64,000 nucleotides of DNA from Lysobacter_I brunescens (GTDB lineage: Bacteria; Pseudomonadota; Gammaproteobacteria; Xanthomonadales; Xanthomonadaceae): contig NZ_JBHTIF010000005.1 of the NCBI RefSeq assembly GCF_042677005.1, positions 124,001 to 188,000 of the forward strand. Direction: 5' to 3'. Below are positions 37,433 through 46,469 of this stretch, piece after piece. Each line of letters starts with the position of its first letter. The stretch's first letter is position 1. A program made the translations under genes and the position numbers. The notes below the pieces were generated by a model that ran no database searches, was not told where the DNA came from, and was given only the letters and a program-made list of their open reading frames with translations.

Positions 37433-39139
37433 ATGCGCCTTCGCACGTCCCTTCGCCTCCTCCCGCTCGTTTCCGCAAGCGTCGCCATCCTGGGTCTGAT
37501 CGCGACCCCGTCCGCAGATGCCCGCAAGGCGCCGAAAGCGCCTTCGGCGATCGAAGTGCCGCAGATCGCCCATCCGCAGGGCGAGACTCCCGCCTGGTGG
37601 TTCCGCGCCGGCGCGGCGCAGGCGGTCGAGCGCGGCGCGATGCAGGGCCAGGCGAAGAACGTGATCCTGTTCGTCGGCGACGGCATGAGCCTGCCCACCG
37701 TGGCCGCCGCGCGCATCCTCGAAGGCCAGCGCAAGGGTCAGCCCGGCGAGGAGAACATGCTCAGCTGGGAACGCTTCCCGCACACGGCGCTGAGCAAGAC
37801 CTACAACACCGACAGCCAGACCCCCGATTCCGCCGGCACCATGACCGCCATGGCCACCGGCGTGAAGACCCGCGCCGGCGTGCTGAGCATCGGTCAGGAC
37901 GCCGCGCGCGGCGATTGCGCGGGCGCGCTGCGCACGCCGCTGGTGAGCCTGTGGCAACTGGCGGCGGAGACAGGTCTCGCCACCGGCGTGGTGACGACGA
38001 CCCGCGTCACCCATGCCACGCCGGGCGCGACCTTCACCCATTCGCCCGACCGCAACTGGGAAAACGACGAGGAAATGCCCCGCACCGCGCACGAAGCCGG
38101 CTGCCGCGACATCGCCCGGCAGTTCGTCGAAACGCCCTACGGTCGCGGCCCCGACGTGCTGATGGGCGGCGGTCGCGCCAACTTCATGCCGGCCACGCAG
38201 CGCGACCCGGAATACGACGACAAGGTCGGCCAACGCCTCGACGGCCGCGACCTCGTCGCCGAATGGAAACAGCGCCATCCCGGCGGTACCTACGTCTGGA
38301 ACGCGAAACAGTTCGCCGAGGCGCCCGCCGAGGGCCCGCTGCTGGCGCTGTTCGAGCCCAGCCACATGCAGTTCGAACACGATCGTCCCAAGGACCGCGC
38401 GGGCGAGCCCTCGCTCGCCGAAATGACCCGCTCCGCCATCACGCGCCTGCAGCGCAACCGCGAAGGCTACGTCCTGCTGATCGAAGGCGGTCGCATCGAC
38501 CACGCGCATCACTACGGCAACGCCTACCGCGCGCTCACCGACACCATCGCGCTCAGCGAAGCCGTCGCCGCCGCCACCGAAATGACTTCGGCGGACGACA
38601 CGCTGATCCTGGTCACCGCCGACCATGCGCACACCATGACCTTCGCCGGCTACCCGGTGCGCGGCAACCCGATCCTCGGCAAGGTGCGCGGCAGCAGCGG
38701 CGAAGGCAATGATTCCAGCGGCTACGCCACCGACGCCACCGGCCTGCCCTACACCACGCTCGGTTACGCCAACGGCCCCGGCTACGTCGGTGCCACCGAC
38801 CAGCAGCCCGAAGGCCCGAAGACCTTCCTGCACGAGGTCAGCGGCTACCAGGCCGCGTCAGGCCGCCCGAACCTCGCCGACGTCGATACCGAACATCCGG
38901 ATTACATGCAGGAATCGACCGTGCCGATGAGCAACGAAAGCCACGGCGGCGACGATGTCGGCATCTGGGCGCGCGGCCCCGGTGCGCACGCGGTGCGCGG
39001 CTCGCTGGAACAGAACGCGATCTACCACATCTTCCTGCAGTCCATGCCCGCCCTGCGCAAGCCGCTCTGCGCGCGCAAGCTCTGCAACGCCGACGGCGTG
39101 CCGGTGGAATTGCCGAGGCCGGAGATGTTCGCGAAGTGA
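37433..39139 (+). CDS. phoA: Alkaline phosphatase, exported
   Basis: A protein of 568 residues. A signal peptide is present (LRLLPLVSASVAILGLIATPSADA). The catalytic core has KNVILFVGDGMSLPTVAAARI (metal Asp), the nucleophile Ser in TPDSAGTMTAMATGVKTRAG (about residue 133), EGGRIDHAHHYGNA, LILVTADHAHTM and SNESHGGDDVGIWARGPGAH for zinc/magnesium binding. It frees phosphate from organic esters in the periplasm or outside. It is longer than E. coli PhoA, with an extra loop. The symbol phoA follows the Pfam alkaline-phosphatase family. A Pho box was not identified. Confidence 0.93.
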   Translation: MRLRTSLRLLPLVSASVAILGLIATPSADARKAPKAPSAIEVPQIAHPQGETPAWWFRAGAAQAVERGAMQGQAKNVILFVGDGMSLPTVAAARILEGQRKGQPGEENMLSWERFPHTALSKTYNTDSQTPDSAGTMTAMATGVKTRAGVLSIGQDAARGDCAGALRTPLVSLWQLAAETGLATGVVTTTRVTHATPGATFTHSPDRNWENDEEMPRTAHEAGCRDIARQFVETPYGRGPDVLMGGGRANFMPATQRDPEYDDKVGQRLDGRDLVAEWKQRHPGGTYVWNAKQFAEAPAEGPLLALFEPSHMQFEHDRPKDRAGEPSLAEMTRSAITRLQRNREGYVLLIEGGRIDHAHHYGNAYRALTDTIALSEAVAAATEMTSADDTLILVTADHAHTMTFAGYPVRGNPILGKVRGSSGEGNDSSGYATDATGLPYTTLGYANGPGYVGATDQQPEGPKTFLHEVSGYQAASGRPNLADVDTEHPDYMQESTVPMSNESHGGDDVGIWARGPGAHAVRGSLEQNAIYHIFLQSMPALRKPLCARKLCNADGVPVELPRPEMFAK

Positions 39140-39159
39140 CGACCCGCCCCAATCGCTTT

Positions 39160-39184
39160 GCAGGGCCTTCAGGCCCGAGTTTTT
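39160..39184 (+). terminator. Intrinsic terminator of the phosphatase gene
   Basis: A short GGGCC-TTCA-GGCCC stem followed by GAGTTTTTG, about 25 bases after the stop codon. Confidence 0.6.
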
Positions 39185-39231
39185 GATCTTCGGCATGCTG
39201 GCCAACCCATCCGGATTGGAGTGCGCGTGAC

Positions 39232-39660
39232 ATGAATCGCGGTGAGGTCTATTTCTTGCTGAGCACCCCGGAAGACTTCGACCCGGACATCATCACCGCA
39301 CAACTCGGCATCGAACCGACCGGCATCGTTCGACGTGCCGAGCCGCGCCCGAGGATGAACGCATGGCGATTGTCGTCCGGTACTGTCCAGGACGATCCGG
39401 ACAACAACACGTTTGTGGATATCTATCCGATGGCACGCAGCGTGATCGATCGACTCGCGCCCCGCGCCGACACCATCAATGTACTGATGAATCAATATGG
39501 GCTCGCAGCGAGGCTGCAGGTGGTGCTGTACATCTCATGGGATGGAGACGATATCCGGAGCGCGCCGCCCATCGGTTTTGACGAGGCCACGGTGGCGTTC
39601 CTGGCCAAGGTCGGCGCGTACATTGACGTGGACTCGTACAAGGCGCAGGTCGGGGCCTGA
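39232..39660 (+). CDS. DUF4279 domain protein
   Basis: A protein of 142 residues. DUF4279 features are visible: YFLLSTPEDFDPDIITAQLGIEPT, a central Trp (NAWRLSSG), LQVVLYIS near the middle, and the closing VAFLAKVGAYIDVDSY. Family members are small cytosolic proteins, some described as immunity-like; function is unknown. An inverted repeat of a type found twice in this window follows. Confidence 0.75.
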   Translation: MNRGEVYFLLSTPEDFDPDIITAQLGIEPTGIVRRAEPRPRMNAWRLSSGTVQDDPDNNTFVDIYPMARSVIDRLAPRADTINVLMNQYGLAARLQVVLYISWDGDDIRSAPPIGFDEATVAFLAKVGAYIDVDSYKAQVGA

Positions 39661-39677
39661 AGGCCGCGGCCATCCTT

Positions 39678-39749
39678 CCCGTAGAGCGCAGCTTGCTCCG
39701 CTGATGCTTTTCCGGGAGGGCATGAGCGGAGCAAGCTGCGCTCTACGGG
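39678..39749. repeat. Inverted repeat element, copy 1 (GTAGAGCG-type)
   Basis: Arms CCCGTAGAGCGCAGCTTGCT plus CCGCT and the exact reverse complement, with a ~22-bp centre. A close relative with the same arm core is at 47728-47793. Both are intergenic. Confidence 0.8.
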
Positions 39750-39768
39750 AAAGCAATGCGTGGCGCGA

Positions 39769-40191
39769 TCAGAACGGCTTCGCCAGCACTAGATAGACGA
39801 CGGCGACCAGCGCGAACACCGGGATCTCGTTAAACACGCGGAGCATCAGCGGCGAGGGCAGCGACTTGCCGTTCGCAACGCCCTTGAGCCAGCGGCCTGC
39901 GACGATGTAGTGCGCGAGCATCAGGGCGACCAGGGTCAGCTTGGCGTGCAGCCAGCCGCCGGCGATGCCGAAGTGCATCCACAGCGTCATGCCGAAGATC
40001 AGCGCCAGGCCGAACATGATGTGGCCGAAGCGGTACAGGCGTCGGCCCATCAGCACCAGGCGATCGCGCACCGCCGGCACATCGCCGACCTCGGCCAGGT
40101 TGATGAGGATGCGCGGCAGGTAGAAGGCTGCAGCCATCCAGGCCATGACGAACACCAGATGTGCTGACTTTGTCCAGAAGTAGGCGGTCAT
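39769..40191 (-). CDS. HemJ/CopD-family membrane protein
   Basis: A protein of 140 residues with four membrane helices. It has HemJ-like motifs: TKSAHLVFVMAWMAAAFYLPRI with the conserved His, GRRLYRFGHIMFGLALIFG, GGWLHAKLTLVALMLAHY and the closing RVFNEIPVFALVAVVYLVLAKPF. HemJ oxidises protoporphyrinogen IX in haem synthesis. CopD-type relatives have other roles, so the enzymatic assignment is probable rather than certain. ATG 40191 was chosen; in-frame upstream starts would add a basic segment unlike the family. Confidence 0.8.
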   Translation of the reverse strand: MTAYFWTKSAHLVFVMAWMAAAFYLPRILINLAEVGDVPAVRDRLVLMGRRLYRFGHIMFGLALIFGMTLWMHFGIAGGWLHAKLTLVALMLAHYIVAGRWLKGVANGKSLPSPLMLRVFNEIPVFALVAVVYLVLAKPF

Positions 40192-40485
40192 GCGCTTCGA
40201 AGCTCGATTGCGGGCCGTCATCTTATCGAATCGCAGCCTTCGATCGCCGGATGGATGTCGATGACGGGCACAACGCGTCACGGCGAGTCACGCGCCAACC
40301 TGTTTGCGTGATGCCGATGACATTCAGCGTCACCTGCTTGTGTGCCTGCCTCGTCACGCCACTGCAACATGAAGAAGGATTCAGCGAAGCCGTGCGTTTT
40401 GGGCGACGTTCGTGCACAGGAGACGCACAGGCGCGAAGGCAACGCACGCCTTGGCATGGAAGATGCTTAGGTCGCTCCGTCCCCC

Positions 40486-40953
40486 ATGGAGCCGAGAATG
40501 GCAGAGATCGTTCCTCCCGCAGAGCCCGCACAGGCGGCGACGCAGGAAATTTCGCCCGAAATGGTCGCGAGGATGGAGTGCCAGGCGATCCTGGCCACCT
40601 TGCTGCAACGTTCCCAGGCCACCCTGTTCGCCTCGATGTCGACGGTGGATGGCCGCAGCTATGCGCATGCCGGCAGCAACCTGAGCAGCGCGAACGCGCA
40701 ACGCACGGCCGCGATCACCAGTTCATTGATGGGATTGATCGAATCCTTCAGCAGGGAAACCCTCGCCAGCGGCGCGCTGTACAACAGCATCGCCACCGAC
40801 AAGGGATCCATCGTCATCGTCCGCGTGCCGTCCCGGGCTCGGCTGCATACGCTCTGCGTGTGCACCGACAACACCGCGAACCTCGCGATGACCATCCGCG
40901 CCGCGCTCGATACCGCACAGAAACTCGCGGAACGCATCGACGCCCACCGCTGA
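40486..40953 (+). CDS. Roadblock/LC7-type protein 1
   Basis: A protein of 155 residues with one alpha/beta roadblock-like domain: ILATLLQRSQATLFASMSTVDGRSYAHAG, a long helix (RTAAITSSLMGLIESFSRETL), paired strands (SIVIVRVPSRARLHTLCVCTD) and a closing helix (NLAMTIRAALDTAQKLAER). Roadblock dimers regulate small GTPases in MglA/MglB and similar pairs. A GTPase gene lies three genes downstream on the same strand. ATG 40486 or 40498 may be the start. It is the first gene of a probable five-gene module. Confidence 0.8.
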   Translation: MEPRMAEIVPPAEPAQAATQEISPEMVARMECQAILATLLQRSQATLFASMSTVDGRSYAHAGSNLSSANAQRTAAITSSLMGLIESFSRETLASGALYNSIATDKGSIVIVRVPSRARLHTLCVCTDNTANLAMTIRAALDTAQKLAERIDAHR

Positions 40954-41049
40954 GACATCCACCGGCCGACGACCGCGCATGCCGCAGGCATCCGCGATCG
41001 ATCGCGCCGTCCGCACGCATCCAACCCACAGAAAAGAAAGGAGTACCCG

Positions 41050-41406
41050 ATGGCCAAGATTTCCCTCGAAACACTGCGCAGCATCGACGGCTACGTCGCA
41101 TCCGCCCTGGTCGACATCGACAGCGGCATGCTGCTGGCCGGCGACGGCACTGGCGTCAACCTCGAACTGGCGGCGGCAGGCAACACCGAAGTGGTGCGCG
41201 CCAAGCGCAAGGTCGCCAATGCGCTGAACCTCAACGATACGATCGAAGACATCCTGATCAGCCTGACCAAGCAGTACCACATCATCCGTCCGCTGGAATC
41301 GAACCAGAAGCTGTTCCTGTACGTCGTGCTGGACCGCGCCAAGTCCAACCTCGCGATGGCGCGCCATGAACTGCGCACCTTCGAGAAGGGCGTGGATTTC
41401 TCCTGA
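41050..41406 (+). CDS. Roadblock/LC7-type protein 2
   Basis: A protein of 118 residues with a compact roadblock fold: LRSIDGYVASALVDIDSGMLLAG, then LELAAAGNTEVVRAKRKVANAL, DTIEDILISLTKQYHIIRPL and the final LFLYVVLDRAKSNLAMARHELR. The strand DGYVASALVD and the VVRAK helix are typical of bacterial roadblock proteins. It is much closer to the family consensus than protein 1 upstream, so the two could form a heterodimer. It has an AAAGAAAGGAG-type ribosome binding site. Confidence 0.85.
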   Translation: MAKISLETLRSIDGYVASALVDIDSGMLLAGDGTGVNLELAAAGNTEVVRAKRKVANALNLNDTIEDILISLTKQYHIIRPLESNQKLFLYVVLDRAKSNLAMARHELRTFEKGVDFS

Positions 41407-41503
41407 TCGTCGCGACACCCGCCGGATGCATGCCCACGGTGCATCCGGCGCTTCGCCTATCGCGTATTCCCCCGCTCCAATCACTCTTTCCGAGCCGGCA
41501 TAC

Positions 41504-42433
41504 ATGCCTCGTGCCGATATCACTTTTTCCGCACTCGGCGAACAGGCGGAACAACGTGTTCGACTCGCCGTGCAACTGCTTGCGGCGTACAGGATCCGCG
41601 CGAAGATCCGCGCATGGGACGGCACGCGCTGCAGCCTGCTCGTGACCGACCTATCCGATGCCTACGGGCGCAGGACGCACGACCTCGCACGCGCGCGCGG
41701 CACGCCGGTGCTGGCCTTCGGCACGGAGGGCGGCGAAGCGGGCGATGGCATCGGTATCGCAGACGACAACAGCCTGGTCCCCGCGCTCGCGCAGCGGATG
41801 CGCGAACTGCTCGCGCTCGACGCGCGGGACGACGAACCCGATGCGCAGCCCGAGGCATCGCCCGCGCTGTGCCGCCTCGCGGGCAACGAGTTCAAGGGAC
41901 TCGGCGTCGACGCGACCTGCAATGGTCGTACCGTGCGGATCCGGCCGGGCGAAGGCCGCGTGTACGCACCGACCCTGAGCGACCTGCTTTCCGCAGTCGA
42001 CACCTTCTGCACCGCCGACTGGTCGCTCACGCGCAACGACGTGGACGGCCGTCCGCGCGAGGACGGCGCCAGTCGCAGCCTCGAAGCCTTCCTGCTGCAA
42101 GCCGCCTTCGCCGCGCGCGACACGCTGCCGCCATTCCCCGAAGGCCGCTACCGCCTGGACTGTTGGCCCGATGTCGGCAGCGCGCCCGAGCTGATCGACT
42201 CGCTGAAGATCGCCAAGCGCCTGCTCGACGGCAGCGCGAGCTCCAGCGAGCTGGTCGCCGCCTGCCGCATCGACGCCGCCGACGTGAACGCGACGCTGTG
42301 GGCCTACGCCGCCGCCAATCTGCTGGACATGCCCATCGACGCGCTGCCGAAGGAGGAACCGCAGCCACAAACGGCGCGCCCCTTCTCCGGCATCATGGCC
42401 CGCATCGCACAGCGTTTCGGCCTGCGCCCCTGA
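41504..42433 (+). CDS. Unknown protein of the GTPase module
   Basis: A protein of 309 residues from ATG 41504. Residues 20-70 look like a small alpha/beta (receiver-like) unit (IRAKIRAWDGTRCSLLVTDLSDAYGRRTHDLARARGTPVLAFG). The end (LLDGSASSSELVAACRIDAADVNATLWAYAAANLLDM) recalls the helical part of DUF4388/winged-helix modules. No catalytic motif is seen. Its place between roadblock protein 2 and the GTPase suggests a signalling adaptor or effector. Confidence 0.65.
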   Translation: MPRADITFSALGEQAEQRVRLAVQLLAAYRIRAKIRAWDGTRCSLLVTDLSDAYGRRTHDLARARGTPVLAFGTEGGEAGDGIGIADDNSLVPALAQRMRELLALDARDDEPDAQPEASPALCRLAGNEFKGLGVDATCNGRTVRIRPGEGRVYAPTLSDLLSAVDTFCTADWSLTRNDVDGRPREDGASRSLEAFLLQAAFAARDTLPPFPEGRYRLDCWPDVGSAPELIDSLKIAKRLLDGSASSSELVAACRIDAADVNATLWAYAAANLLDMPIDALPKEEPQPQTARPFSGIMARIAQRFGLRP

Positions 42434-42485
42434 CCGCATCCGCATCATCGCCACGCATCGGAGCGGACCGCCGGTTACGCCCCGA

Positions 42486-43043
42486 GTGAACCCACAGGAC
42501 AACACCAGGATCGCCGTGTCTTCCGAAAGCGCAAAACTCGTATTCGCCGGGCCCGTCGGCGCAGGCAAGACCACGTCCATCCGCTCGCTGTCGGATACCG
42601 CGCCGGTATCCACCGAGATGCCGATGACCGACGGCGCGATGGGCGAGAAGACCACGACCACCGTCGCGCTCGACTTCTCGATGGTCCTGCTCGACGACGG
42701 CACACCGCTTCACATCTACGGACTGCCCGGCCAGGACCACTTCTCGCACATGCGGCCGATCGTGCTGGAAGGCGCCGTCGGCGTGATCGTGGTGCTGCCG
42801 GGCGATCACGACGACATCGAGGATGCCTGCGAACGCTGGCTGCGCTCGATCCGGGAAATCTCCCCCGGCATCGCCATCGTGATCGGCATCACCCGTACCG
42901 ACCTGTCGCGCGGCTTCCGCATGGATGCCGTGCGCCGTGCGGTGCAGCGCTGCGGCTCGCCGGTACCGGTGTTCACCTTCGATGCGCGCGACCGCGAGCA
43001 GACCTCGCATCTGGTGCGTGCCCTGCTGCTGTCGATCGGGTGA
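42486..43043 (+). CDS. MglA-like small GTPase
   Basis: A protein of 185 residues starting at GTG 42486. Walker A/G1 is GPVGAGKTT (residues 22-30). A switch I region (TEMPMTDGAMGEKTTTTVALDF) has candidate G2 threonines. G3 reads GLPGQDHF: the usual Asp is absent and the PGQ form resembles MglA and COG2229 GTPases. G4 is the variant TRTD. There is no membrane anchor. It probably cycles GTP/GDP under control of the nearby roadblock proteins. The next gene overlaps its stop by 4 bases. Confidence 0.87.
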   Translation: MNPQDNTRIAVSSESAKLVFAGPVGAGKTTSIRSLSDTAPVSTEMPMTDGAMGEKTTTTVALDFSMVLLDDGTPLHIYGLPGQDHFSHMRPIVLEGAVGVIVVLPGDHDDIEDACERWLRSIREISPGIAIVIGITRTDLSRGFRMDAVRRAVQRCGSPVPVFTFDARDREQTSHLVRALLLSIG

Positions 43044-43978
43044 GCGCGACGCCGCACGAAGTCGTCGCTGCGTTCGCCCGCGCCGGGCTCGCGCTGCATG
43101 GCCGCCTCTGCGAGATGCTCGACGAGCATCCTTCGCATCGCACCGAACGACGCGGCTGCGGCTACATCCAGGCCACGCGCTTCCTGTCCACGCACATCAA
43201 CCAGCCGCGCGCGCCGGATTCGGCAGCGGACTTCGCCGTGCTGGCGACCTGGCCGAAAGCGCGCACGGAAGCGCTGGCGCAGCAGGCGATCTCGGCCGGC
43301 TGGGCGCAGGGCTGGCGTCGCCTGGATCTCTGCGGGCAGGCCATCGCATCGACGCTGGCCGACGATGCCGTCGCACGCCTGCTGATCGCCCTGCCGCGAA
43401 CCCTCGCCGCGATCCGCGCATCGCTGCAGCACGAAGAGAGCGGGCTGCTGGCCGATCTGCTGCAGCAGATCCTCGCACCGCAGCCCGGATGCGCACCGAC
43501 ACTGCCGGAGATGCGCGAGAAACCCGAGATCGGCAGCTGCTCGCAGGCCGAGGAATTCTTCCTGGAGATCGCCCATGGCCGCGTCCGTCGCGGCGGTCAT
43601 GTGAATCTGTTCGTCGACGAGGACGGCCAACCGTTGCTGGTCGAGAAGATGTCGCTCGGCGAGTCGCATTCGGCGATGGCGATCGCGCCTGTCGCCATCG
43701 GTGGCGTGCTGCTGTCGCCAGGCGCACTGTTCGCTTTGCGCTATCGCGACGACGCCGAACCGCTGCGCGACACCACCTGCGGACACGTGTTCCGCCTGTC
43801 CACGATCGAACAGGCACGCTTCCTGCGCCTGACCACGCTCGCCGTTTCGCCTGCCGCGCGTGCGCGCGCCTTCAGCGCGCAGTTCGAGGCGCAGCAGCGC
43901 AACGTCCTGCTGTCGCCGGCGACCACCACGATCGACGACCTGCGCACGTTCGCGCGTACACGGCTGGGCCTCGCATGA
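43040..43978 (+). CDS. Unknown protein coupled to the GTPase
   Basis: A protein of 312 residues. Its GTG start overlaps the GTPase stop codon (GTGA), so it is translated with it. The N-terminal half is helical. The C-terminal half (GHVNLFVDEDGQPLLVEKMSLGESHSAMAIAPVAIGGVLLSPGALFALRY) is beta-rich and may be a binding domain. I find no known catalytic motif, signal peptide or membrane helix. It may be an effector or exchange/activating factor of the GTPase. Confidence 0.65.
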   Translation: MSATPHEVVAAFARAGLALHGRLCEMLDEHPSHRTERRGCGYIQATRFLSTHINQPRAPDSAADFAVLATWPKARTEALAQQAISAGWAQGWRRLDLCGQAIASTLADDAVARLLIALPRTLAAIRASLQHEESGLLADLLQQILAPQPGCAPTLPEMREKPEIGSCSQAEEFFLEIAHGRVRRGGHVNLFVDEDGQPLLVEKMSLGESHSAMAIAPVAIGGVLLSPGALFALRYRDDAEPLRDTTCGHVFRLSTIEQARFLRLTTLAVSPAARARAFSAQFEAQQRNVLLSPATTTIDDLRTFARTRLGLA

Positions 43979-43997
43979 ACCACGGCACGCGCAGGCC

Positions 43998-44900
43998 ATG
44001 ATGCGGATTCCCGCCTTCTATCGCCCCGAATACGCGCCTGCCGACGTACCGCTGCTCGCGCGCCTGGAGGCCACCGCGCGCAAGCTCGAACGTCTCGGGC
44101 TGGTCGACCTGCATGCGCCACCGATGCTGGATCCTTCACGGCTGACGGGACTGCACGACGAGGCCTACCTCGATGCATTCCTCACCGGAAGCGAGCCGAT
44201 GGCCTCGCGCCAGGGCATCCCGTGGTCGCCGCGCGTGCGCGACGCCACGCTCGCCATGCTCGGCGGCCAGCTCACCGCCGCCAAGGCCGCACGGCGCCAC
44301 GGCATCGCGATGAACATCGCGCGCGGCTTCCACCACGCCGCTCCCGACTGCGGCAGCGGTTACTGCCCGCTCAACGGGCTCGCCCTGCTCGCCCATGACG
44401 CGCCGGATCAGCGCGTCATGGTGATCGACTGCGACGAACACGGCGGCAACGGCACCGAGGAATTCGCCGCGCGACTGCCCAATCTCTACAACGTGTCGAT
44501 CTTCGGCACGCGCTTCGGCTGCCGGGGCGGCACGCGCTCGTGGGCGACGCAGGTCCGCGTGCGCGAGCACGGTTTCCAGCGCTACCTCGACGCCCTGGAC
44601 GAGGCGCAGGCGCTGGTCGACGCGCATCGCCCCGACCTGCTGGTCTACCAGGCCGGGGCGGACTGCCACGAACACGATCCCAAGAGCCAGGTCGGCCTCA
44701 CCACGGCGCAGATGTTCACGCGCGACCTGTACGTGTTCCGCATGGCGCGCACGCGACGCATCCCGATCCTGTTCGTCGTGGCCGGCGGTTACCAGCAGGC
44801 GCAGCGCGTGGCGCGCCTGAACGCGAACACCGTGCGCGCCGCGCACCATGCCTGGCGAGCAGCGGCAGACGATGCGTCGACGGGGAACGCTCCGTCCTGA
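43998..44900 (+). CDS. Histone-deacetylase-family amidohydrolase
   Basis: A protein of 300 residues with the arginase/deacetylase fold. Motifs are visible: RLTGLHDEAYLDAF, NIARGFHHAAPD (catalytic His pair), VMVIDCDEHGGNGTEEF (zinc Asp/His; the second His of the usual HHGNG is Gly), YQAGADCHEHDPKSQVGLT (second zinc Asp) and FVVAGGY. Bacterial members remove acetyl or amide groups from small molecules such as acetylpolyamines, or from lysine. It begins 19 bases after the unknown gene of the GTPase module, so a common transcript is likely. The start could be ATG 43998 or 44001. Confidence 0.9.
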   Translation: MMRIPAFYRPEYAPADVPLLARLEATARKLERLGLVDLHAPPMLDPSRLTGLHDEAYLDAFLTGSEPMASRQGIPWSPRVRDATLAMLGGQLTAAKAARRHGIAMNIARGFHHAAPDCGSGYCPLNGLALLAHDAPDQRVMVIDCDEHGGNGTEEFAARLPNLYNVSIFGTRFGCRGGTRSWATQVRVREHGFQRYLDALDEAQALVDAHRPDLLVYQAGADCHEHDPKSQVGLTTAQMFTRDLYVFRMARTRRIPILFVVAGGYQQAQRVARLNANTVRAAHHAWRAAADDASTGNAPS

Positions 44901-44934
44901 TCGCACGCGCCCCGCCTCGTGTATGGTCGGCGCC

Positions 44935-45720
44935 ATGACCCAATCCACCACCGCATTGCCCGTGCTGTTCCTCGGCCACGGTTCGCCGATGAACGCCATC
45001 GAGGACAACGCCTGGTCGCGCGCATGGCGCGCACTGGGCACGCGACTGCCGCGTCCGCGCGCGATCCTCTGCGTGTCCGCGCATTGGGAAACGTCGGGCC
45101 CGTGGCTCACCGGCGCCGAAGCGCCATCGACCATTCACGACTTCGGCGGCTTCCCGCAGGCGCTGTTCGACGTTCGCTGGCCGGCACCGGGCGATCCGGC
45201 GCTGGCGCGTCGCGTGGTCGACCTGCTCGGCGATGCGGGCGCGCGCATCGATCCCGATCGCGGCCTCGACCACGGTGCCTGGGGCGTGCTGCGCCCGATG
45301 TATCCCGAGACCGATGTGCCGGTCGTCCAGCTCGGCATTGATTCGCGCCGTCCGGGCGCGTGGCATGTGGCGCTCGCGCGCCGGCTCGCGCCGCTGCGCG
45401 ACGAAGGCGTGATGGTGGTCGCCAGCGGCGACATCGTGCACAACCTGCGCCTGTTCGACTGGCGCGATCCCGTGCCGCTGCCGTGGGCGCTGCGCTTCCG
45501 CGACCGCGTGAACGCGCTGGTCCGCGACGGCGACCTCGCTGCGCTGGCGGACTGGCCTTCACTGGGCGAAGATGCGCGCCTGTCGATCCCGACGCCCGAG
45601 CACTACCTGCCGCTGCTCTACGCACTGGCGCTGGCACGCAACGGCGACGCGATCGAATTCTTCAACGACGATGTGATCGGCTCGCTGTCGATGACCTCCC
45701 TGCTGATCGGCCACGCATGA
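44935..45720 (+). CDS. Class III extradiol ring-cleavage dioxygenase (DODA/YgiD family)
   Basis: A protein of 261 residues. Metal-binding histidines sit in VLFLGHGSPMN, CVSAHWET, GLDHGAWGVL and TPEHYLPLLY, as in the zinc- or iron-dependent LigB-like family with YgiD. VVASGDIVHNLR is another family motif. The family includes 4,5-DOPA dioxygenase and uncharacterised quinol dioxygenases. The native substrate is unknown. The methyltransferase that follows overlaps its stop (ATGA). Confidence 0.92.
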   Translation: MTQSTTALPVLFLGHGSPMNAIEDNAWSRAWRALGTRLPRPRAILCVSAHWETSGPWLTGAEAPSTIHDFGGFPQALFDVRWPAPGDPALARRVVDLLGDAGARIDPDRGLDHGAWGVLRPMYPETDVPVVQLGIDSRRPGAWHVALARRLAPLRDEGVMVVASGDIVHNLRLFDWRDPVPLPWALRFRDRVNALVRDGDLAALADWPSLGEDARLSIPTPEHYLPLLYALALARNGDAIEFFNDDVIGSLSMTSLLIGHA

Positions 45721-46319
45721 AGACACGACAGAAGATCTACGACCGCGAATATTTCGACCGCTGGTATCGCGACTCCGGCATCGGCGGACGCCAGCGCCTG
45801 CAGCGCAAGGTCGCGCTGGCCGTCGCCACCGCCGAATACCACCTCGAACGCCCGATCCGCACTGTGCTCGACATCGGCTGCGGCGAAGGCGTCTGGCGCG
45901 CGCCGCTGCTGAAGCTGCGTCCGAAGCTGCGCTACCTCGGCTTCGACGCCAGCGAGTACGCGATCCGCCGCTACGGCGCCGCGCGCAACCTGCATCTGGC
46001 CAGTTTCGGCGACTTCGCGCTGCTGCGGCCCTGTGCGCCGGTCGACCTGCTGATCTGCAGCGACGTGCTCCACTACGTGCCGACCCGCGAACTGGACAAG
46101 GGCCTGCCCGGACTCGCCGAGCTGTGCGGCGGCATCGCCTTCCTCGAAACCTTCACCGCCGACGACGACATCGAAGGCGACCACGAGGGCTTCCTGCGTC
46201 GCCCCGCGCGCTTCTACCGCGACCGCCTCGCCGACGTCGGCTTCGTGCCGCTCGGCTCGCACTGCTGGCTGTCGCCGGCCTTGGCTCCGGACGTGGCCGC
46301 ACTGGAGATCGGCGGCTGA
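45717..46319 (+). CDS. SAM-dependent methyltransferase
   Basis: A protein of 200 residues. Motif I is TVLDIGCGEGVWR, and the acidic end of strand two is seen in YLGFDASEYAIRR. Motif IV is PVDLLICSDVLHYV. It is a class I methyltransferase related to trans-aconitate or methyltransf_25 types. The substrate is unknown. Its ATG overlaps the stop of the dioxygenase gene, so the two enzymes may act in one pathway. Confidence 0.88.
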   Translation: MKTRQKIYDREYFDRWYRDSGIGGRQRLQRKVALAVATAEYHLERPIRTVLDIGCGEGVWRAPLLKLRPKLRYLGFDASEYAIRRYGAARNLHLASFGDFALLRPCAPVDLLICSDVLHYVPTRELDKGLPGLAELCGGIAFLETFTADDDIEGDHEGFLRRPARFYRDRLADVGFVPLGSHCWLSPALAPDVAALEIGG

Positions 46320-46469
46320 TCCGGTCGCATGTCTCAACGACGACTGCGACCGGGATCCCGGGCCGACCGACCGCTCGTCCGGAGTGCGACCCCGGTCGCA
46401 ACGTGGCCGGATGGATGGGGTATGCTGCAGCGCCGCAAAAACGCAAGCTGTCACTTTTCAGGGGGAGCG

